NCBI GenBank assembly: GCA_946997485.1
Contig: CAMPVF010000014.1
Location: forward strand, 1-41,418
DNA length: 41,418 nt
Direction of reading: 5' to 3'
Source: an uncultured Atopobium sp.
GTDB taxonomy: Bacteria; Actinomycetota; Coriobacteriia; Coriobacteriales; Atopobiaceae
The position numbers were made by a program, and so were the translations under genes. This document shows, one piece after another, positions 1 through 8,321 of this stretch. The notes beneath the pieces were generated by a model. That model had not been told where the DNA came from, searched no databases, and saw only the letters and a program-made list of their open reading frames with translations. Positions within the stretch are counted from its first letter, which is position 1, and every line of letters starts with the position of its first letter.

Positions 1-60
<60 letters not shown>

Positions 61-88
61 CTCTGTCTCTTTTTCCGTAGAATTTTTT

Positions 89-142
89 AATAGCCAGAAA
101 TATATATACCTGATGGATAGGTATGTGTTTCTGGCTATTTTT
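89..142 (+). terminator. Intrinsic terminator, nested hairpin
   Basis: A perfect 12-bp stem (AATAGCCAGAAA at 89-100 with TTTCTGGCTATT at 128-139) encloses a second 6-bp stem (ATACCT/AGGTAT) and runs into a short T tract. It faces forward, so it would end a transcript from the gene or tract at the window start and insulate the leucine-rich-repeat gene that follows. Confidence 0.75.
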
Positions 143-222
143 ATGTGATTTTTCAAAGCAATAATATAAATAATTTAACTATACGAAAGATATAAAAAAC
201 AAAAAATAGAGGTGAAATGAAA

Positions 223-1647
223 ATGAAAACAAAAAGGATAATGGCATTTTTCTTTGCTCTAGTAATGGTTATGGGCTGTATGTCTTTAAACCCAATAGCT
301 AGCTATGCAGATAGCAATGCAAATGGCGATGTAGAGATAAATAAATCTAACTTTCCGGATCCAAATTTTAGAAAGTATGTAAAGGATAATTTTGATACAA
401 ATGTTAGCGATGATAAGTTAGATCAGACCGAGTTAGATCGGGTTACTGAGATTAACTTATACCAAAGATCAGTCTCTTCTTTACAAGGAATTGAATTTTT
501 TAAAAATCTTACTAAATTGGATTGTACTGATGACAAGCTAAAACGGTTAGATGTAAGTAGAAACCCAAATCTTACTGTATTGGAGTGTTCTTTCAACGAG
601 CTAACAAAGTTAGATGTAAGTAATAATACAAATCTTAAGAAATTGAATTGTGATGGTAACAAGCTAATACGTTTGAATGTAACTAAAAATCCAAAGCTTA
701 CTGAATTGTTTTTCGATGGAAACAGTCTAACGAGTTTGGATGTAAGTAAAAACAAAGAGCTTACTAAATTGTTTTGTTTTGAAAACAAGCTAACGAGTTT
801 AGATTTAAGTAAAAACAAAGAGCTTACTGAATTGTGGTGTTATCAAAACAAGCTAACAAGTTTGGATGTAAGTCACAACACACAGCTTACTAAATTGCAT
901 TGTGATAAAAACAATCTAACGAGTTTAGATTTAAGTAAAAACAAAGAGCTTACCGAATTGGATTGTAGTAATCAGCAATACGATATAAAGGTAATTAAGG
1001 GCACAAGAAAATTTGAATATAGCAAGTTCCCAGGACAATTTGACAAAGAAAAAGTTACTTCACTAGTTGGAGCAAGTTTTGCCCAGGATGCTCTTATAGT
1101 TAATAGTGATGATGCAAATAAACTAACTTACAATTATAACGTTGGCTATAATAATACACTCATGAATGTCACATTACATGTTACCTATGTTGACCCAGAA
1201 AATGTAGTAGCGGATGTAGTAGCGGAATTTGTTGCGATGTACCGCCTTTATAACCCCTACACGCACGAGCACCTGTTTACTACCGACGCCGCCGAAAAAG
1301 ATAACCTTGTTACACTTGGTTGGAACTTTGAGGGTATACCCGGCAAAGTGTACATGCATGGTGAGAAAGGTGGTGTATACCGTCTGTACAACCCTACAAC
1401 AGGTGAACACCACTACACAACCAAGGAAGACGAAGTTGCAGAATGCGTAAAGGCTGGCTGGAAAAATGAGGGCGTGAAGTTCTTTAGTGTACTTGACAAG
1501 GACAAACAAACGGTTGGCATGGTAAGCATGTACAACCCATATGAACAGAAGTTCTATCACCACTACACAGCAGACGCTGACGAGATTGCCAAGATGGTGA
1601 AAGCCGGCTGGATTAAAGAGGAAGTAAAGTGGTATGCCGCTAAGTAA
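223..1647 (+). CDS. Secreted leucine-rich-repeat protein with C-terminal DUF5648-like repeats
   Basis: Predicted exported surface protein, probably for adhesion or other host contact. That role is inferred from architecture only. A signal peptide (basic start, hydrophobic 6-22, likely cut after Ala29) is followed by seven 21-residue leucine-rich repeats at about 96-242 with the pattern LTxLDVSxNxxLTxLxCxxN. A linker follows to about 338. Then come three copies of a motif built on YRLYNP...EHxYT...GWxxEG, typical of the DUF5648 fold found at the ends of coriobacterial and bifidobacterial surface proteins. No sortase motif or membrane anchor is visible. ATG 223 is preferred over ATG 217 because the AGAGGTG ribosome site at 208-214 lies 8 bases before 223 but only 2 before 217. 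The repeat half is AT-rich while the last 400 bases look like the rest of the window, suggesting a mosaic gene. Confidence 0.85.
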   Translation: MKTKRIMAFFFALVMVMGCMSLNPIASYADSNANGDVEINKSNFPDPNFRKYVKDNFDTNVSDDKLDQTELDRVTEINLYQRSVSSLQGIEFFKNLTKLDCTDDKLKRLDVSRNPNLTVLECSFNELTKLDVSNNTNLKKLNCDGNKLIRLNVTKNPKLTELFFDGNSLTSLDVSKNKELTKLFCFENKLTSLDLSKNKELTELWCYQNKLTSLDVSHNTQLTKLHCDKNNLTSLDLSKNKELTELDCSNQQYDIKVIKGTRKFEYSKFPGQFDKEKVTSLVGASFAQDALIVNSDDANKLTYNYNVGYNNTLMNVTLHVTYVDPENVVADVVAEFVAMYRLYNPYTHEHLFTTDAAEKDNLVTLGWNFEGIPGKVYMHGEKGGVYRLYNPTTGEHHYTTKEDEVAECVKAGWKNEGVKFFSVLDKDKQTVGMVSMYNPYEQKFYHHYTADADEIAKMVKAGWIKEEVKWYAAK

Positions 1648-1663
1648 TTAGTTTATGTACGTG

Positions 1664-1748
1664 TAACGCGCGCAAGATACGCTCTTTGCCTTCGGAAGTG
1701 CGCTTGCGCGAAACTTCCAAGGCAAAGAGCTCCTGCTCTTGCGCGTTA
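1664..1748. repeat. Extended imperfect palindrome downstream of the LRR gene
   Basis: The left arm combines TAACGCGCGCAAGA (1664-1677) and GCTCTTTGCCTT (1681-1692). These pair with AAGGCAAAGAGC (1719-1730) and TCTTGCGCGTTA (1737-1748), interrupted only by small loops. There is no T run, so it is not a standard intrinsic terminator. It may be a transcript-end structure or a small intergenic repeat. Its GCTCTTGCGC core recurs in a hairpin at 28841-28871. Confidence 0.6.
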
Positions 1749-1804
1749 ACAAATCATGCGTGCTATTTCGTTGCCGCATAGCCAAGGTGACTGAAAAGCA
1801 ATAC

Positions 1805-1843
1805 GCGCACTGCCTTGCAAATTCTGCAGGGCAGTGCGTTTTT
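1805..1843 (+). terminator. Intrinsic terminator after the LRR gene
   Basis: GCACTGCCTTGCA (1807-1819) pairs with TGCAGGGCAGTGC (1825-1837) with one mismatch, a 5-base loop and a following GTTTTT. It faces forward and is the first good terminator after the leucine-rich-repeat gene. Confidence 0.75.
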
Positions 1844-1939
1844 ATGGGTGGTGTGCAACCGTATCGTTGCTACGTTACGGTCACGCTCGTGCTTACCAAC
1901 CAAAGCAACTAAACCGCTTTTTATCTTTCCGCGAAATTT

Positions 1940-2146
1940 TTGGCTGAAATTGTACAAAATACCCACTTTGACACGAGGTTAGCCGCGTCTAACACCAAAT
2001 TAGGCGTGCCGTTTTGAGTGTCATTTTCTATTTGCGCAGGTAAAACGGTTGTTAACTTGTTTAACCAAGTTGCACGCCGAGCAGATTTGGGCGATTTTGA
2101 GCCTCAACCTCGTGTCAAAGTAGGGTTTTTGTCCAATTTCGCTCAA
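1940..2146. repeat. Long palindromic intergenic element A
   Basis: Two arms of about 41 bases (1940-1980 and 2106-2146) are imperfect inverted copies with a perfect 16-bp core ACTTTGACACGAGGTT. The inside is also partly self-complementary: CCAAAT..GGCGTGC on the left faces GCACGCC..ATTTGG on the right. The 207-bp unit could fold almost end to end. No credible coding frame lies within it. It resembles a miniature inverted-repeat element or a structured RNA, and shares its TTGACACGAG core with element B at 2256-2430. Confidence 0.6.
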
Positions 2147-2186
2147 TATTTTTACCGAAAAGTTGATCAATCCTATCTTATAAATT

Positions 2187-2230
2187 AAGGCTGGCGCTTG
2201 TACACAACGTGCTGGCCTTGTTGTTTTTTT
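2187..2230 (+). terminator. Terminator-like hairpin between the two palindromic elements
   Basis: AAGGCTGGCGC (2187-2197) pairs with GTGCTGGCCTT (2209-2219), using three G-T wobbles, and is followed by GTTGTTTTTTT. It has the form of an intrinsic terminator facing forward, but no gene ends directly before it. It may terminate a transcript from element A or be a leftover of a lost gene. Confidence 0.5.
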
Positions 2231-2255
2231 GGTTGCATCTTCGTTTTGGCGCGAT

Positions 2256-2430
2256 ATGAGAAAAATAATCACATTGACACGAGTTTCGGGCAGGGGGATT
2301 AATGTGCGGTTTGCAGCAGCGGCACGTTTGCCCAGGAAAGGAAAACTGAGCGTGATGCAGCTTGTCCGCACATCTTTGGTGTGCAGGTTTTTGCGCGGTA
2401 AAACTCGTGTCAATTTGATTATTTTTCAAA
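2256..2430. repeat. Long palindromic intergenic element B
   Basis: Arms at about 2258-2286 and 2401-2428 are near-perfect inverted copies of about 28 bases, including AAAAATAATCA and ATTGACACGAGTTT. An inner pair ATGTGCGG/CCGCACAT extends the fold. The outer sequence differs from element A, but the TTGACACGAG core sits at the same place in each arm and the overall size is similar. The short open frames that cross it mirror the palindrome and have no ribosome site. Confidence 0.6.
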
Positions 2431-2460
2431 TCCAGCATGAAATCCAGCATGCTGCGTCGC

Positions 2461-2502
2461 AAAAAAACGTTGCCACCGCGTGTAAGCGCGATAGCAACGT
2501 TT
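2461..2502 (-). terminator. Intrinsic terminator of the nfnA-nfnB transcript
   Basis: Read on the minus strand, AAACGTTGC and GCAACGTTT form a 9-bp stem around a loop holding a second CGCG pairing, followed by seven T residues. It lies about 50 bases beyond the nfnB stop codon. Confidence 0.8.
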
Positions 2503-2549
2503 GACTAACACTATAAATAAATTGTACGTAGCTCCAATTGAGAAGCTAA

Positions 2550-4040
2550 TTACGCAAGCGCGGGCTCCTTTTGCTCCTTTTGCTCCTTTTGCACCTTTTG
2601 CACCTTCGCGCCATCACTCGCGGCCTCGTCTGAGCCGCAGAACGTCTCAATAATGCTCGCGGCAGCCTTCTTACCTGCTCCCATGGCCAAAATAACCGTG
2701 GCGGCGCCCGTTACAATGTCGCCACCAGCCCAAATGCGCGGGTTAGAGGTGCGACCGTTCTCATCGGCCTCAATGTAGCCCCACTTGTTGAGGGTCATAC
2801 CGCCAATGAGCTTGGCAAATGGGTTTGCATTGGTACCAATTGCCGAAATAGCAACATCGCAGGGGATAACCTCAACTGCGCCGTCGATGGGCACGGGGCG
2901 GCGACGACCGGAGTCGTCGGGTTCGCCAAGCTGCATTTTTTGCACGCGCACACTGCATACTTTGCCGTCGTCGCCCGCAATAAACTCAAGCGGCGCAACA
3001 AGCGGCATAACCTCAACACCCTCGGCTTTCGCGTGGTGCAGTTCTGCCTTACGAGCAGGCATTTCGTCTTCCGTACGACGATAGGCAATAATAGCGTGCT
3101 CGGCACCAAGGCGTTTAGCTGTGCGAACGGCGTCCATGGCAACGTTGCCCCCGCCAAATACCACCACGTTTTTGCCGTGCTTGGTGGGCGTGTCTACAAC
3201 GGGGAAGTTGTTAGCGCGCATAAGGTTTGCGCGGGTAAGATACTCATTTTCAAAAAAGACGTTGGGCAAGTTTTCGCCCGGAATATTCAAAAACTTGGGA
3301 AGGCCGGCGCCGGTTGCCACGTAGAGCGCGTCGAAGTCTTTTTCGCCCAGCAGCTCCTCGGCATTGGCAAGACGCCCCATAACGGAGTTGTACTCAAAGT
3401 GCACGCCAAGCGCCTTTAAGCCGTCTATCTCGCGCTTTACAATCTTTTTGGGCAAACGAAACTCGGGGATACCATACACCAGCACGCCACCGGCAGTGGG
3501 GAAGGCCTCAAAGATGGTAACGTCAAATCCGCTGCGTGCAAGCTCGCCCGCGCAGGCAATGCCCGAGGGACCCGAGCCAATAACAGCCACTTTGTAGCCA
3601 TTCTTTGGTTTGGTAACAGGCGCGCTTGCAAGTTCGGGCATGTCGCCCAAAAAGCGCTCGAGCTGACCAATTGCAACGGGTTTAGCACGTCCGCCACGCC
3701 CGCGCACGCAGCGACCCTCACATTGCGTTTCTTGGGGGCATACGCGCCCGCAAATAGCCGGCAGTAGCGACGATTCATGAATAATGTCCAAACCCTCGCC
3801 GTACTTACCCTCGTAAATTTTTTCGATAAACGCAGGAATATTAATGTTTACAGGGCAACCTTCCACGCACAGGGGCCTTTTGCAGCGCAAACAACGTTCC
3901 GACTCGGCGTGTGCCATCTCCGCAGTAAAGCCACGGTCAACGGGGCGAAAGTCGCACGCACGTTCTTCGGCGGGTTCTTCGTTATCGGCAACACGGTCGA
4001 TTTTCATATCCGCTATCCAGCGTCCTTTTACTACTGGCAT
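2550..4040 (-). CDS. nfnB: NADH-dependent reduced ferredoxin:NADP+ oxidoreductase, large subunit (NfnB/GltD type)
   Basis: Flavoprotein of the glutamate-synthase beta-subunit fold. Paired with NfnA it couples NAD(H), NADP(H) and ferredoxin by electron bifurcation in the cytoplasm. The N-terminus has two cysteine clusters for [4Fe-4S] centres (CLRCKRPLCVEGCP, then CGRVCPQETQCEGRC). These are followed by an FAD-binding GSGPSG site, an NADP-binding GGGNVAMDA site and the C-terminal AGGDIVTGAATV signature. ATG 4040 is chosen over GTG 4049 because AAAGGGG precedes it by 8 bases. The start overlaps the end of nfnA by 10 bases, implying translational coupling. The last residues are QKV/QKE triplets from a 9-bp DNA repeat. 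A GltD subunit of glutamate synthase is the alternative, but no large GltB gene is present and the NfnA-like partner favours Nfn. Confidence 0.85.
   Translation of the reverse strand: MPVVKGRWIADMKIDRVADNEEPAEERACDFRPVDRGFTAEMAHAESERCLRCKRPLCVEGCPVNINIPAFIEKIYEGKYGEGLDIIHESSLLPAICGRVCPQETQCEGRCVRGRGGRAKPVAIGQLERFLGDMPELASAPVTKPKNGYKVAVIGSGPSGIACAGELARSGFDVTIFEAFPTAGGVLVYGIPEFRLPKKIVKREIDGLKALGVHFEYNSVMGRLANAEELLGEKDFDALYVATGAGLPKFLNIPGENLPNVFFENEYLTRANLMRANNFPVVDTPTKHGKNVVVFGGGNVAMDAVRTAKRLGAEHAIIAYRRTEDEMPARKAELHHAKAEGVEVMPLVAPLEFIAGDDGKVCSVRVQKMQLGEPDDSGRRRPVPIDGAVEVIPCDVAISAIGTNANPFAKLIGGMTLNKWGYIEADENGRTSNPRIWAGGDIVTGAATVILAMGAGKKAAASIIETFCGSDEAASDGAKVQKVQKEQKEQKEPALA
2565..2606. repeat. 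9-bp tandem repeat at the 3' end of nfnB
   Basis: Three copies of CTCCTTTTG, then CACCTTTTG and a partial copy, encode the Gln-Lys-Glu/Val triplets at the NfnB C-terminus, five codons before the stop. Copy-number change would only lengthen or shorten a charged tail. Confidence 0.85.
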
Positions 4041-4870
4041 ACGCAGCACCCCTTTTCGTAGGCTTCAAGCGACTCTGTTTCTTCTTCGCGATATGCACCC
4101 TGACGTGCGCGAAGGTCGTTCCAATCAACTTGCGTTGCGTCAAAATCGGGCCCATCAACGCAGGCAAACATGGTTTTCCCGCCTACTTCTACGCGGCAGC
4201 AGCCACACATGCCTGTGCCGTCTACCATAATGGGGTTAAGCGATGCAATAATGGGCGTGTTGTATTTTTGTGCGGTAAGGGTTGAGAAGCGCATCATGGG
4301 CACAGGTCCCACGCAAAACACGCGGTCAACGCTACCAGCTTGCAGCAGCCTCTCTAACGGGGCGGTGACCACGCCTTTCTCGCCATACGTGCCGTCGTCG
4401 GTAGTAATGTGAATGTGCTCGCTATCGAGAAGACCTCTAAACTGGTCCTCAAGAAGCAGCAGGTCTTTGGTGCGCGCACCCATAATCGCGTGCACTTCGC
4501 AGCCGGCTTGCGAAAGCAGCTTTGCCACGGGAAATGCAATGGCAAGACCAACACCGCCGCCGATAACCGCCCAGCGACCCTCTTCCATTTTTGTTGGTTT
4601 GCCCAAAGGACCGGTAACATCAAGCAAGCAATCGCCCGTGTTGAAGGTAGAAAGCATGGTGGTTGTTTTACCAATGCACATAAAAATAAATTCTACCCAG
4701 CCTTCTTGCGCGTTCCAATTGGCCAGCGTAAACGGTACGCGCTCGCCATTTTCGTTCGCGCGAATCATCAAAAACTGGCCGGCATGTGCGTGTTTGGCAA
4801 TTTCGGGCGCCTCTACGCGAAACTGATACACCTTCTCGGAGTACTGTTTTTTGTCAAGAATTTTATACAT
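4031..4870 (-). CDS. nfnA: NADH-dependent reduced ferredoxin:NADP+ oxidoreductase, small subunit (NfnA/PyrK type)
   Basis: Member of the ferredoxin-NADP reductase family, related to PyrK and the sulfide dehydrogenase small subunit. The FAD domain shows the RVPFTLANW motif. The nucleotide-binding domain begins at AVIGGGVGLAIAFP. A [2Fe-2S] site near the C-terminus has the pattern D-G-T-G-M-C-G-C-C...C. Together with NfnB it would interconvert reduced ferredoxin, NADH and NADPH. ATG 4870 is used because a GGGGGAGGG ribosome site precedes it; the longer frame up to 4915 adds 15 residues not expected in the family. It follows pth on the same strand after a 111-base gap that could hold its own promoter, though I see no convincing one. 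Confidence 0.85.
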   Translation of the reverse strand: MYKILDKKQYSEKVYQFRVEAPEIAKHAHAGQFLMIRANENGERVPFTLANWNAQEGWVEFIFMCIGKTTTMLSTFNTGDCLLDVTGPLGKPTKMEEGRWAVIGGGVGLAIAFPVAKLLSQAGCEVHAIMGARTKDLLLLEDQFRGLLDSEHIHITTDDGTYGEKGVVTAPLERLLQAGSVDRVFCVGPVPMMRFSTLTAQKYNTPIIASLNPIMVDGTGMCGCCRVEVGGKTMFACVDGPDFDATQVDWNDLRARQGAYREEETESLEAYEKGCCVCQ

Positions 4871-4981
4871 CGTAGTAAAATCCCTCCCCCTGGTTATAGC
4901 ACAGTCGTCCCCCAACGGCTGCTATGATGTATAGGAAGCCCCCCGACTTACGCTATACAAGTACATGGTAACAAATTTTGT

Positions 4982-5644
4982 TTATTGTGTGTTGAGGGTT
5001 TTTTGAAAACCTTGAGCAATGCAAGATTCAAGCAGGTCAGCGGCACTATTTGCGGTGTTAGTAAATTCTTCAAGTTGACGGTGCGAAAGGTGCTGTAACA
5101 CGTAGTCGGCAACCACCATGCTGCCTTGCGGTCTGTCGATGCCGCACTGAAGCCGGCAAAAGTCGCGCGTGCCTAATTTTTGCGAAACGCTGCGCAGCCC
5201 GTTGTGCGCATTAAGTCCGCCTGCCCATTTAAGACGCACCACGCCGCTTGCTTTATCGAGCTCATCGTGAACAATTAAAATTGAGCGGGCATTAATTCCA
5301 AGTTTAGCTGCAAGTTTTGCAATCGCACCGCCGCAGGTATTCATGTATGTTTGTGGTTTTGCAAGCACAATGGTGCCGTGCGGGCCTGCATACGACGCCA
5401 CAAGGCAGCCAGCCTGGGTTTTCCATGCGCCAAGCTGCAAGCGCTCATAGAGGGCGTCAACTGTAGCAAATCCTATGTTGTGGCGTGTGTTGGCATAGCG
5501 CGCGTCGGCGTTGCCCAAGCCAACGATAAGCGACACAAAGGCGGGAGCCTCACCAGCGGCGTTTGTGCCGCCTGAGGCTCCTTGTGCTAATTGCGCGTTT
5601 GCGCGCCGTTTACGTGCATGTTGTTGAAGATAATCGCGCGTCAT
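4982..5644 (-). CDS. pth: Peptidyl-tRNA hydrolase
   Basis: Cytoplasmic enzyme that frees tRNA from prematurely released peptidyl-tRNA. Family landmarks are clear: GLGNADARYANTRHNIGF with catalytic His55, TYMN with Asn102, HDELD with Asp127 and AHNGLRS with Asn148. The catalytic core begins only at about residue 36. The first 35 residues are basic, then Gly/Ala/Ser-rich, and are an addition to the usual protein of about 190 residues. Part of the extension (SGGTNAA, residues 24-30) is encoded by a 23-base stretch found identically in the ecfA gene at 16100-16122. A start nearer the core is possible, but no internal ATG or GTG there has a better ribosome site. It follows prs, in a likely glmU-prs-pth operon. 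Confidence 0.93.
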   Translation of the reverse strand: MTRDYLQQHARKRRANAQLAQGASGGTNAAGEAPAFVSLIVGLGNADARYANTRHNIGFATVDALYERLQLGAWKTQAGCLVASYAGPHGTIVLAKPQTYMNTCGGAIAKLAAKLGINARSILIVHDELDKASGVVRLKWAGGLNAHNGLRSVSQKLGTRDFCRLQCGIDRPQGSMVVADYVLQHLSHRQLEEFTNTANSAADLLESCIAQGFQKTLNTQ

Positions 5645-5709
5645 ACCAACTACTTTGTCGTATTACTCCTGCATACGCTCCTGCATACGTGTAGCCGCTG
5701 AAAATCAGT

Positions 5710-5774
5710 CCGCAGCTACAAACCCGCAGCTACAAACCCGCAGCTACAAACCCGCAGCTACAAACCCGCAGCTA
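5710..5774. repeat. 14-bp minisatellite between prs and pth
   Basis: Four complete copies of CCGCAGCTACAAAC and a partial fifth (ending 5774) occupy the gap between the prs stop codon (5778) and pth. Copies are identical, implying recent expansion. No function is evident. Within an operon it would be transcribed and could alter spacing or RNA folding. Confidence 0.95.
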
Positions 5775-5777
5775 TGC

Positions 5778-6773
5778 CTACATCTCGGAGTTACCCGCAC
5801 CGCATTCAGACACCGAATGGTTGGTGTACACGTTATAAATGCAGGTGGCAACCGTTTCGGCAATGGTTATCGACTTAATTTTTGAACCGGGCTTATTGGC
5901 CTGCTCGCAGGGGATGGCATCGGTTACTACGCACTCCACAATTGGCGCATTTTCCAGGCGCGATATTGCCTCGCCCGAAAAAACACCATGCGTAGCCGAC
6001 ACGTAAATGTCGCCTGCGCCCATTTCTTTAAGCTTAGTAATTGAACCTACCAAGGTACCTGCGGTATCAATCATATCGTCGTTAATAATGCAGGTTTTGT
6101 TTTTAATGTTACCAATAATGCCCATAACTTCGGCGGCATTGTGCTTTGGCCTGCTTTTATGTGCAATGGCAACCTCGCAGCCCAAATAATCGGAAAGCTT
6201 TTTAGCCACCTTGGCACGACCCATGTCGGGCGAAACAACCACGGTGTTTTCCCAGTTAAAGTTCTTATTTTTAAAGTAATCGCCAAACAGGTACAGCGCG
6301 GTAAGGTGCGTTACCGGAATGTCGAAAAAGCCCTGGATTTGGCCTGAGTGCAAGTCGACAGTAATAATGCGGTCGACACCAGCGCATTCGAGCAGGTTTG
6401 CAACCAAACGTGCGGTAATTGGCTCGCGTGAGGACGCCTTGCGGTCTTGACGCGCGTACCCGTAGTGGGGGATAACGGCAGTAAAGCTCGCTGCCGACGC
6501 GCGCGTAGCAGCATCGGCAACAATAAGGGTTTCCATAAGCAGGTCGTTAATGTTTTTACCCGCAATACTCTGAATGAAAAACACTTCGTCGCCGCGCACC
6601 GATTCGCCAAAGCGCGCATAAATTTCGCCGTTTGCAAACTTGTTAAGCGTTAATCCTTGCAGCTCAAGATGCAAAATTTCAGCAATACGCTGTGCAAGTG
6701 CGGGCGCCCCATTTCCTGCAAAGAGCTTAATTTCTTTTTGATAGATGGTTGGCTTGCTCAATTGCTCGTACAT
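5778..6773 (-). CDS. prs: Ribose-phosphate pyrophosphokinase
   Basis: Makes phosphoribosyl pyrophosphate from ribose 5-phosphate and ATP for purine, pyrimidine, NAD, His and Trp synthesis. The sequence shows FANGEIYARF, the ARQDRK flexible loop region, the metal/PRPP region VDLHSGQIQGFFDIP and the PRPP-binding loop NDDMIDTAGT. At 331 residues it is normal length for the class I enzyme. The start ATG lies 3 bases after the glmU stop, with an AAAGAGG ribosome site inside the end of glmU. That argues for one operon and coupled translation. Confidence 0.96.
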   Translation of the reverse strand: MYEQLSKPTIYQKEIKLFAGNGAPALAQRIAEILHLELQGLTLNKFANGEIYARFGESVRGDEVFFIQSIAGKNINDLLMETLIVADAATRASAASFTAVIPHYGYARQDRKASSREPITARLVANLLECAGVDRIITVDLHSGQIQGFFDIPVTHLTALYLFGDYFKNKNFNWENTVVVSPDMGRAKVAKKLSDYLGCEVAIAHKSRPKHNAAEVMGIIGNIKNKTCIINDDMIDTAGTLVGSITKLKEMGAGDIYVSATHGVFSGEAISRLENAPIVECVVTDAIPCEQANKPGSKIKSITIAETVATCIYNVYTNHSVSECGAGNSEM

Positions 6774-6776
6774 ACC

Positions 6777-8183
6777 CTAATCCTCTTTCTGTAATGTTTC
6801 CCAGTATTGCGTTGCCCATTGCTCCTTTACCAGCAATTTTGAACGTTCAAGACCGAGTGCCCCTGCAGGTACGTTTTTTGTAATACAAGAACTAGCACCA
6901 ATAAGTGCATTGTCTCCAATGGTAACGGGTGCAACCATCATCGTGTCGCTCCCAATAAACACGTGGTTGCCAATTGTGGTGGGGTTTTTGTGTTTACCGT
7001 CGTAATTGCAGGTAATTGAGCCACCACCAATGTTTGTATCGGTGCCAATTGTAGCGTCGCCAATGTACGAAAGGTGAGGTACTTTGCTACGTGCACCAAT
7101 AGTCGATCCCTTAATTTCTACATGTGTGCCAACTTTTGCGCTGGCGCACACGTGCGCTGCGCCGCGAATGTATGCGCGCGGCCCGCAGGTTACGTTATCG
7201 TCGATAGACGAGTTGATAATAACCGTTTCGTCTACCGTACAACCAGCTCCTACCTGCGCGTTTATCAGGCGCGAGCCGGGACCTACCGTGGTGTCTTCGC
7301 CCACGGTGCTTGCGCCATAAATAAATGTTTGCGGCAAAATTTCAACATCTTTTGCCAGCTTGGCTTCGCTACCAATCCACACTTGGGTTGGGTCGAGCAT
7401 CGAAACGCCCTCATGGAGCCAGTAGGTATTAATGCGCTTTTGCATAATAGCGTTTGCTTGCGCCAGCTGTTCGCGCGTATTAACGCCCAGGGCCTCGTTG
7501 TCGTCTTCGCAGTGCATCGACATAACGGGCTCGTGCGCGTGGTTAAAAATACCAATCATATCGGTAATGTAGTATTCGTGCTGCGAATTGTTTGTTGTGA
7601 GCTGGTCGATGTAATCGCTTAAGCGCCGGCCGCAAAAACAGTACAATCCCGAATTACACACATGGTTGCTCGCGCGCTGCTTTGGGGTGCAATCTTTATC
7701 CTCAACAATAGCTTTAACGTGTGTACCTGCAAAAATAAGACGTCCGTAACCCGCCGGGTTTTGAGGCGTCATACTTAAGATGGTGCACGCGTTGTGATAT
7801 TGCATATTGGTATGGACAAGCGATTGAATGGTTTCGGGTCGAACAAGCGGCGTGTCGCCATAGAGCACAATAACCGGACCATTAAAACCACCAAGCGCTT
7901 CCTTTGCGCAGCGAACGGCGTGACCGGTGCCGAGCTGTTCTGTTTGCTCAATAAAACTGAGCTTTTCGACCTTGCTTGCATAGTTAATGTCGTTAAAATA
8001 TGTGCGAATTTCTTCTTGTTTGTGCCCAACTATAAGAACTATGTGGGTGGCGCCTGCCTTACGTGCAGCTTCTGCCGTCCACCATACTAAAGGACGATCG
8101 AGCAGTTTATGCATTACCTTTGCATGATTTGATTTCATGCGTGTACCCTCGCCCGCAGCAAGGATGAGTGCAGTAATAGGCAT
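6777..8183 (-). CDS. glmU: Bifunctional GlcNAc-1-P uridyltransferase / GlcN-1-P acetyltransferase
   Basis: Catalyses the last two steps to UDP-N-acetylglucosamine, the precursor of peptidoglycan. The N-terminal pyrophosphorylase domain begins LAAGEGTRMKS and holds the metal-site motif YGDTPL. From about residue 255 the protein is a left-handed beta-helix built of hexapeptide repeats, with the acetyltransferase His in KVPHLSYIGDA and GGGSITCNYDGKHKNPT. A clean AGGAGG lies 5 bases before ATG 8183. It leads a probable glmU-prs-pth operon, an order seen in many Gram-positive genomes. Confidence 0.96.
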   Translation of the reverse strand: MPITALILAAGEGTRMKSNHAKVMHKLLDRPLVWWTAEAARKAGATHIVLIVGHKQEEIRTYFNDINYASKVEKLSFIEQTEQLGTGHAVRCAKEALGGFNGPVIVLYGDTPLVRPETIQSLVHTNMQYHNACTILSMTPQNPAGYGRLIFAGTHVKAIVEDKDCTPKQRASNHVCNSGLYCFCGRRLSDYIDQLTTNNSQHEYYITDMIGIFNHAHEPVMSMHCEDDNEALGVNTREQLAQANAIMQKRINTYWLHEGVSMLDPTQVWIGSEAKLAKDVEILPQTFIYGASTVGEDTTVGPGSRLINAQVGAGCTVDETVIINSSIDDNVTCGPRAYIRGAAHVCASAKVGTHVEIKGSTIGARSKVPHLSYIGDATIGTDTNIGGGSITCNYDGKHKNPTTIGNHVFIGSDTMMVAPVTIGDNALIGASSCITKNVPAGALGLERSKLLVKEQWATQYWETLQKED

Positions 8184-8321
8184 ATGCGCCTCCTATAGTC
8201 GAGTTACCTCTATAAGTATTGCATATAACTTCGTTTTATGTGCGTGCGCTCATAAGTTTTACAGCTTTTACAACGATTGCATATCTTTTACAAACGTGCA
8301 GGTAATAGGGGGTAACAAGGT

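Noticed and set aside
423..818. 131-codon antisense frame in the LRR gene
   Set aside because: Its Leu/Ser/Phe-rich periodic sequence is the reverse reading of the 21-residue repeats.
1968..2280. TTGACA in the palindrome arms as -35 promoter boxes
   Set aside because: No matching -10 at 16-18 bases in either element; the sequence is better explained by the inverted-repeat design.
2021..2504. Open frames of about 90-130 codons on both strands in the gene-free stretch
   Set aside because: They lie across the palindromic elements and mirror one another; no ribosome sites or known motifs.
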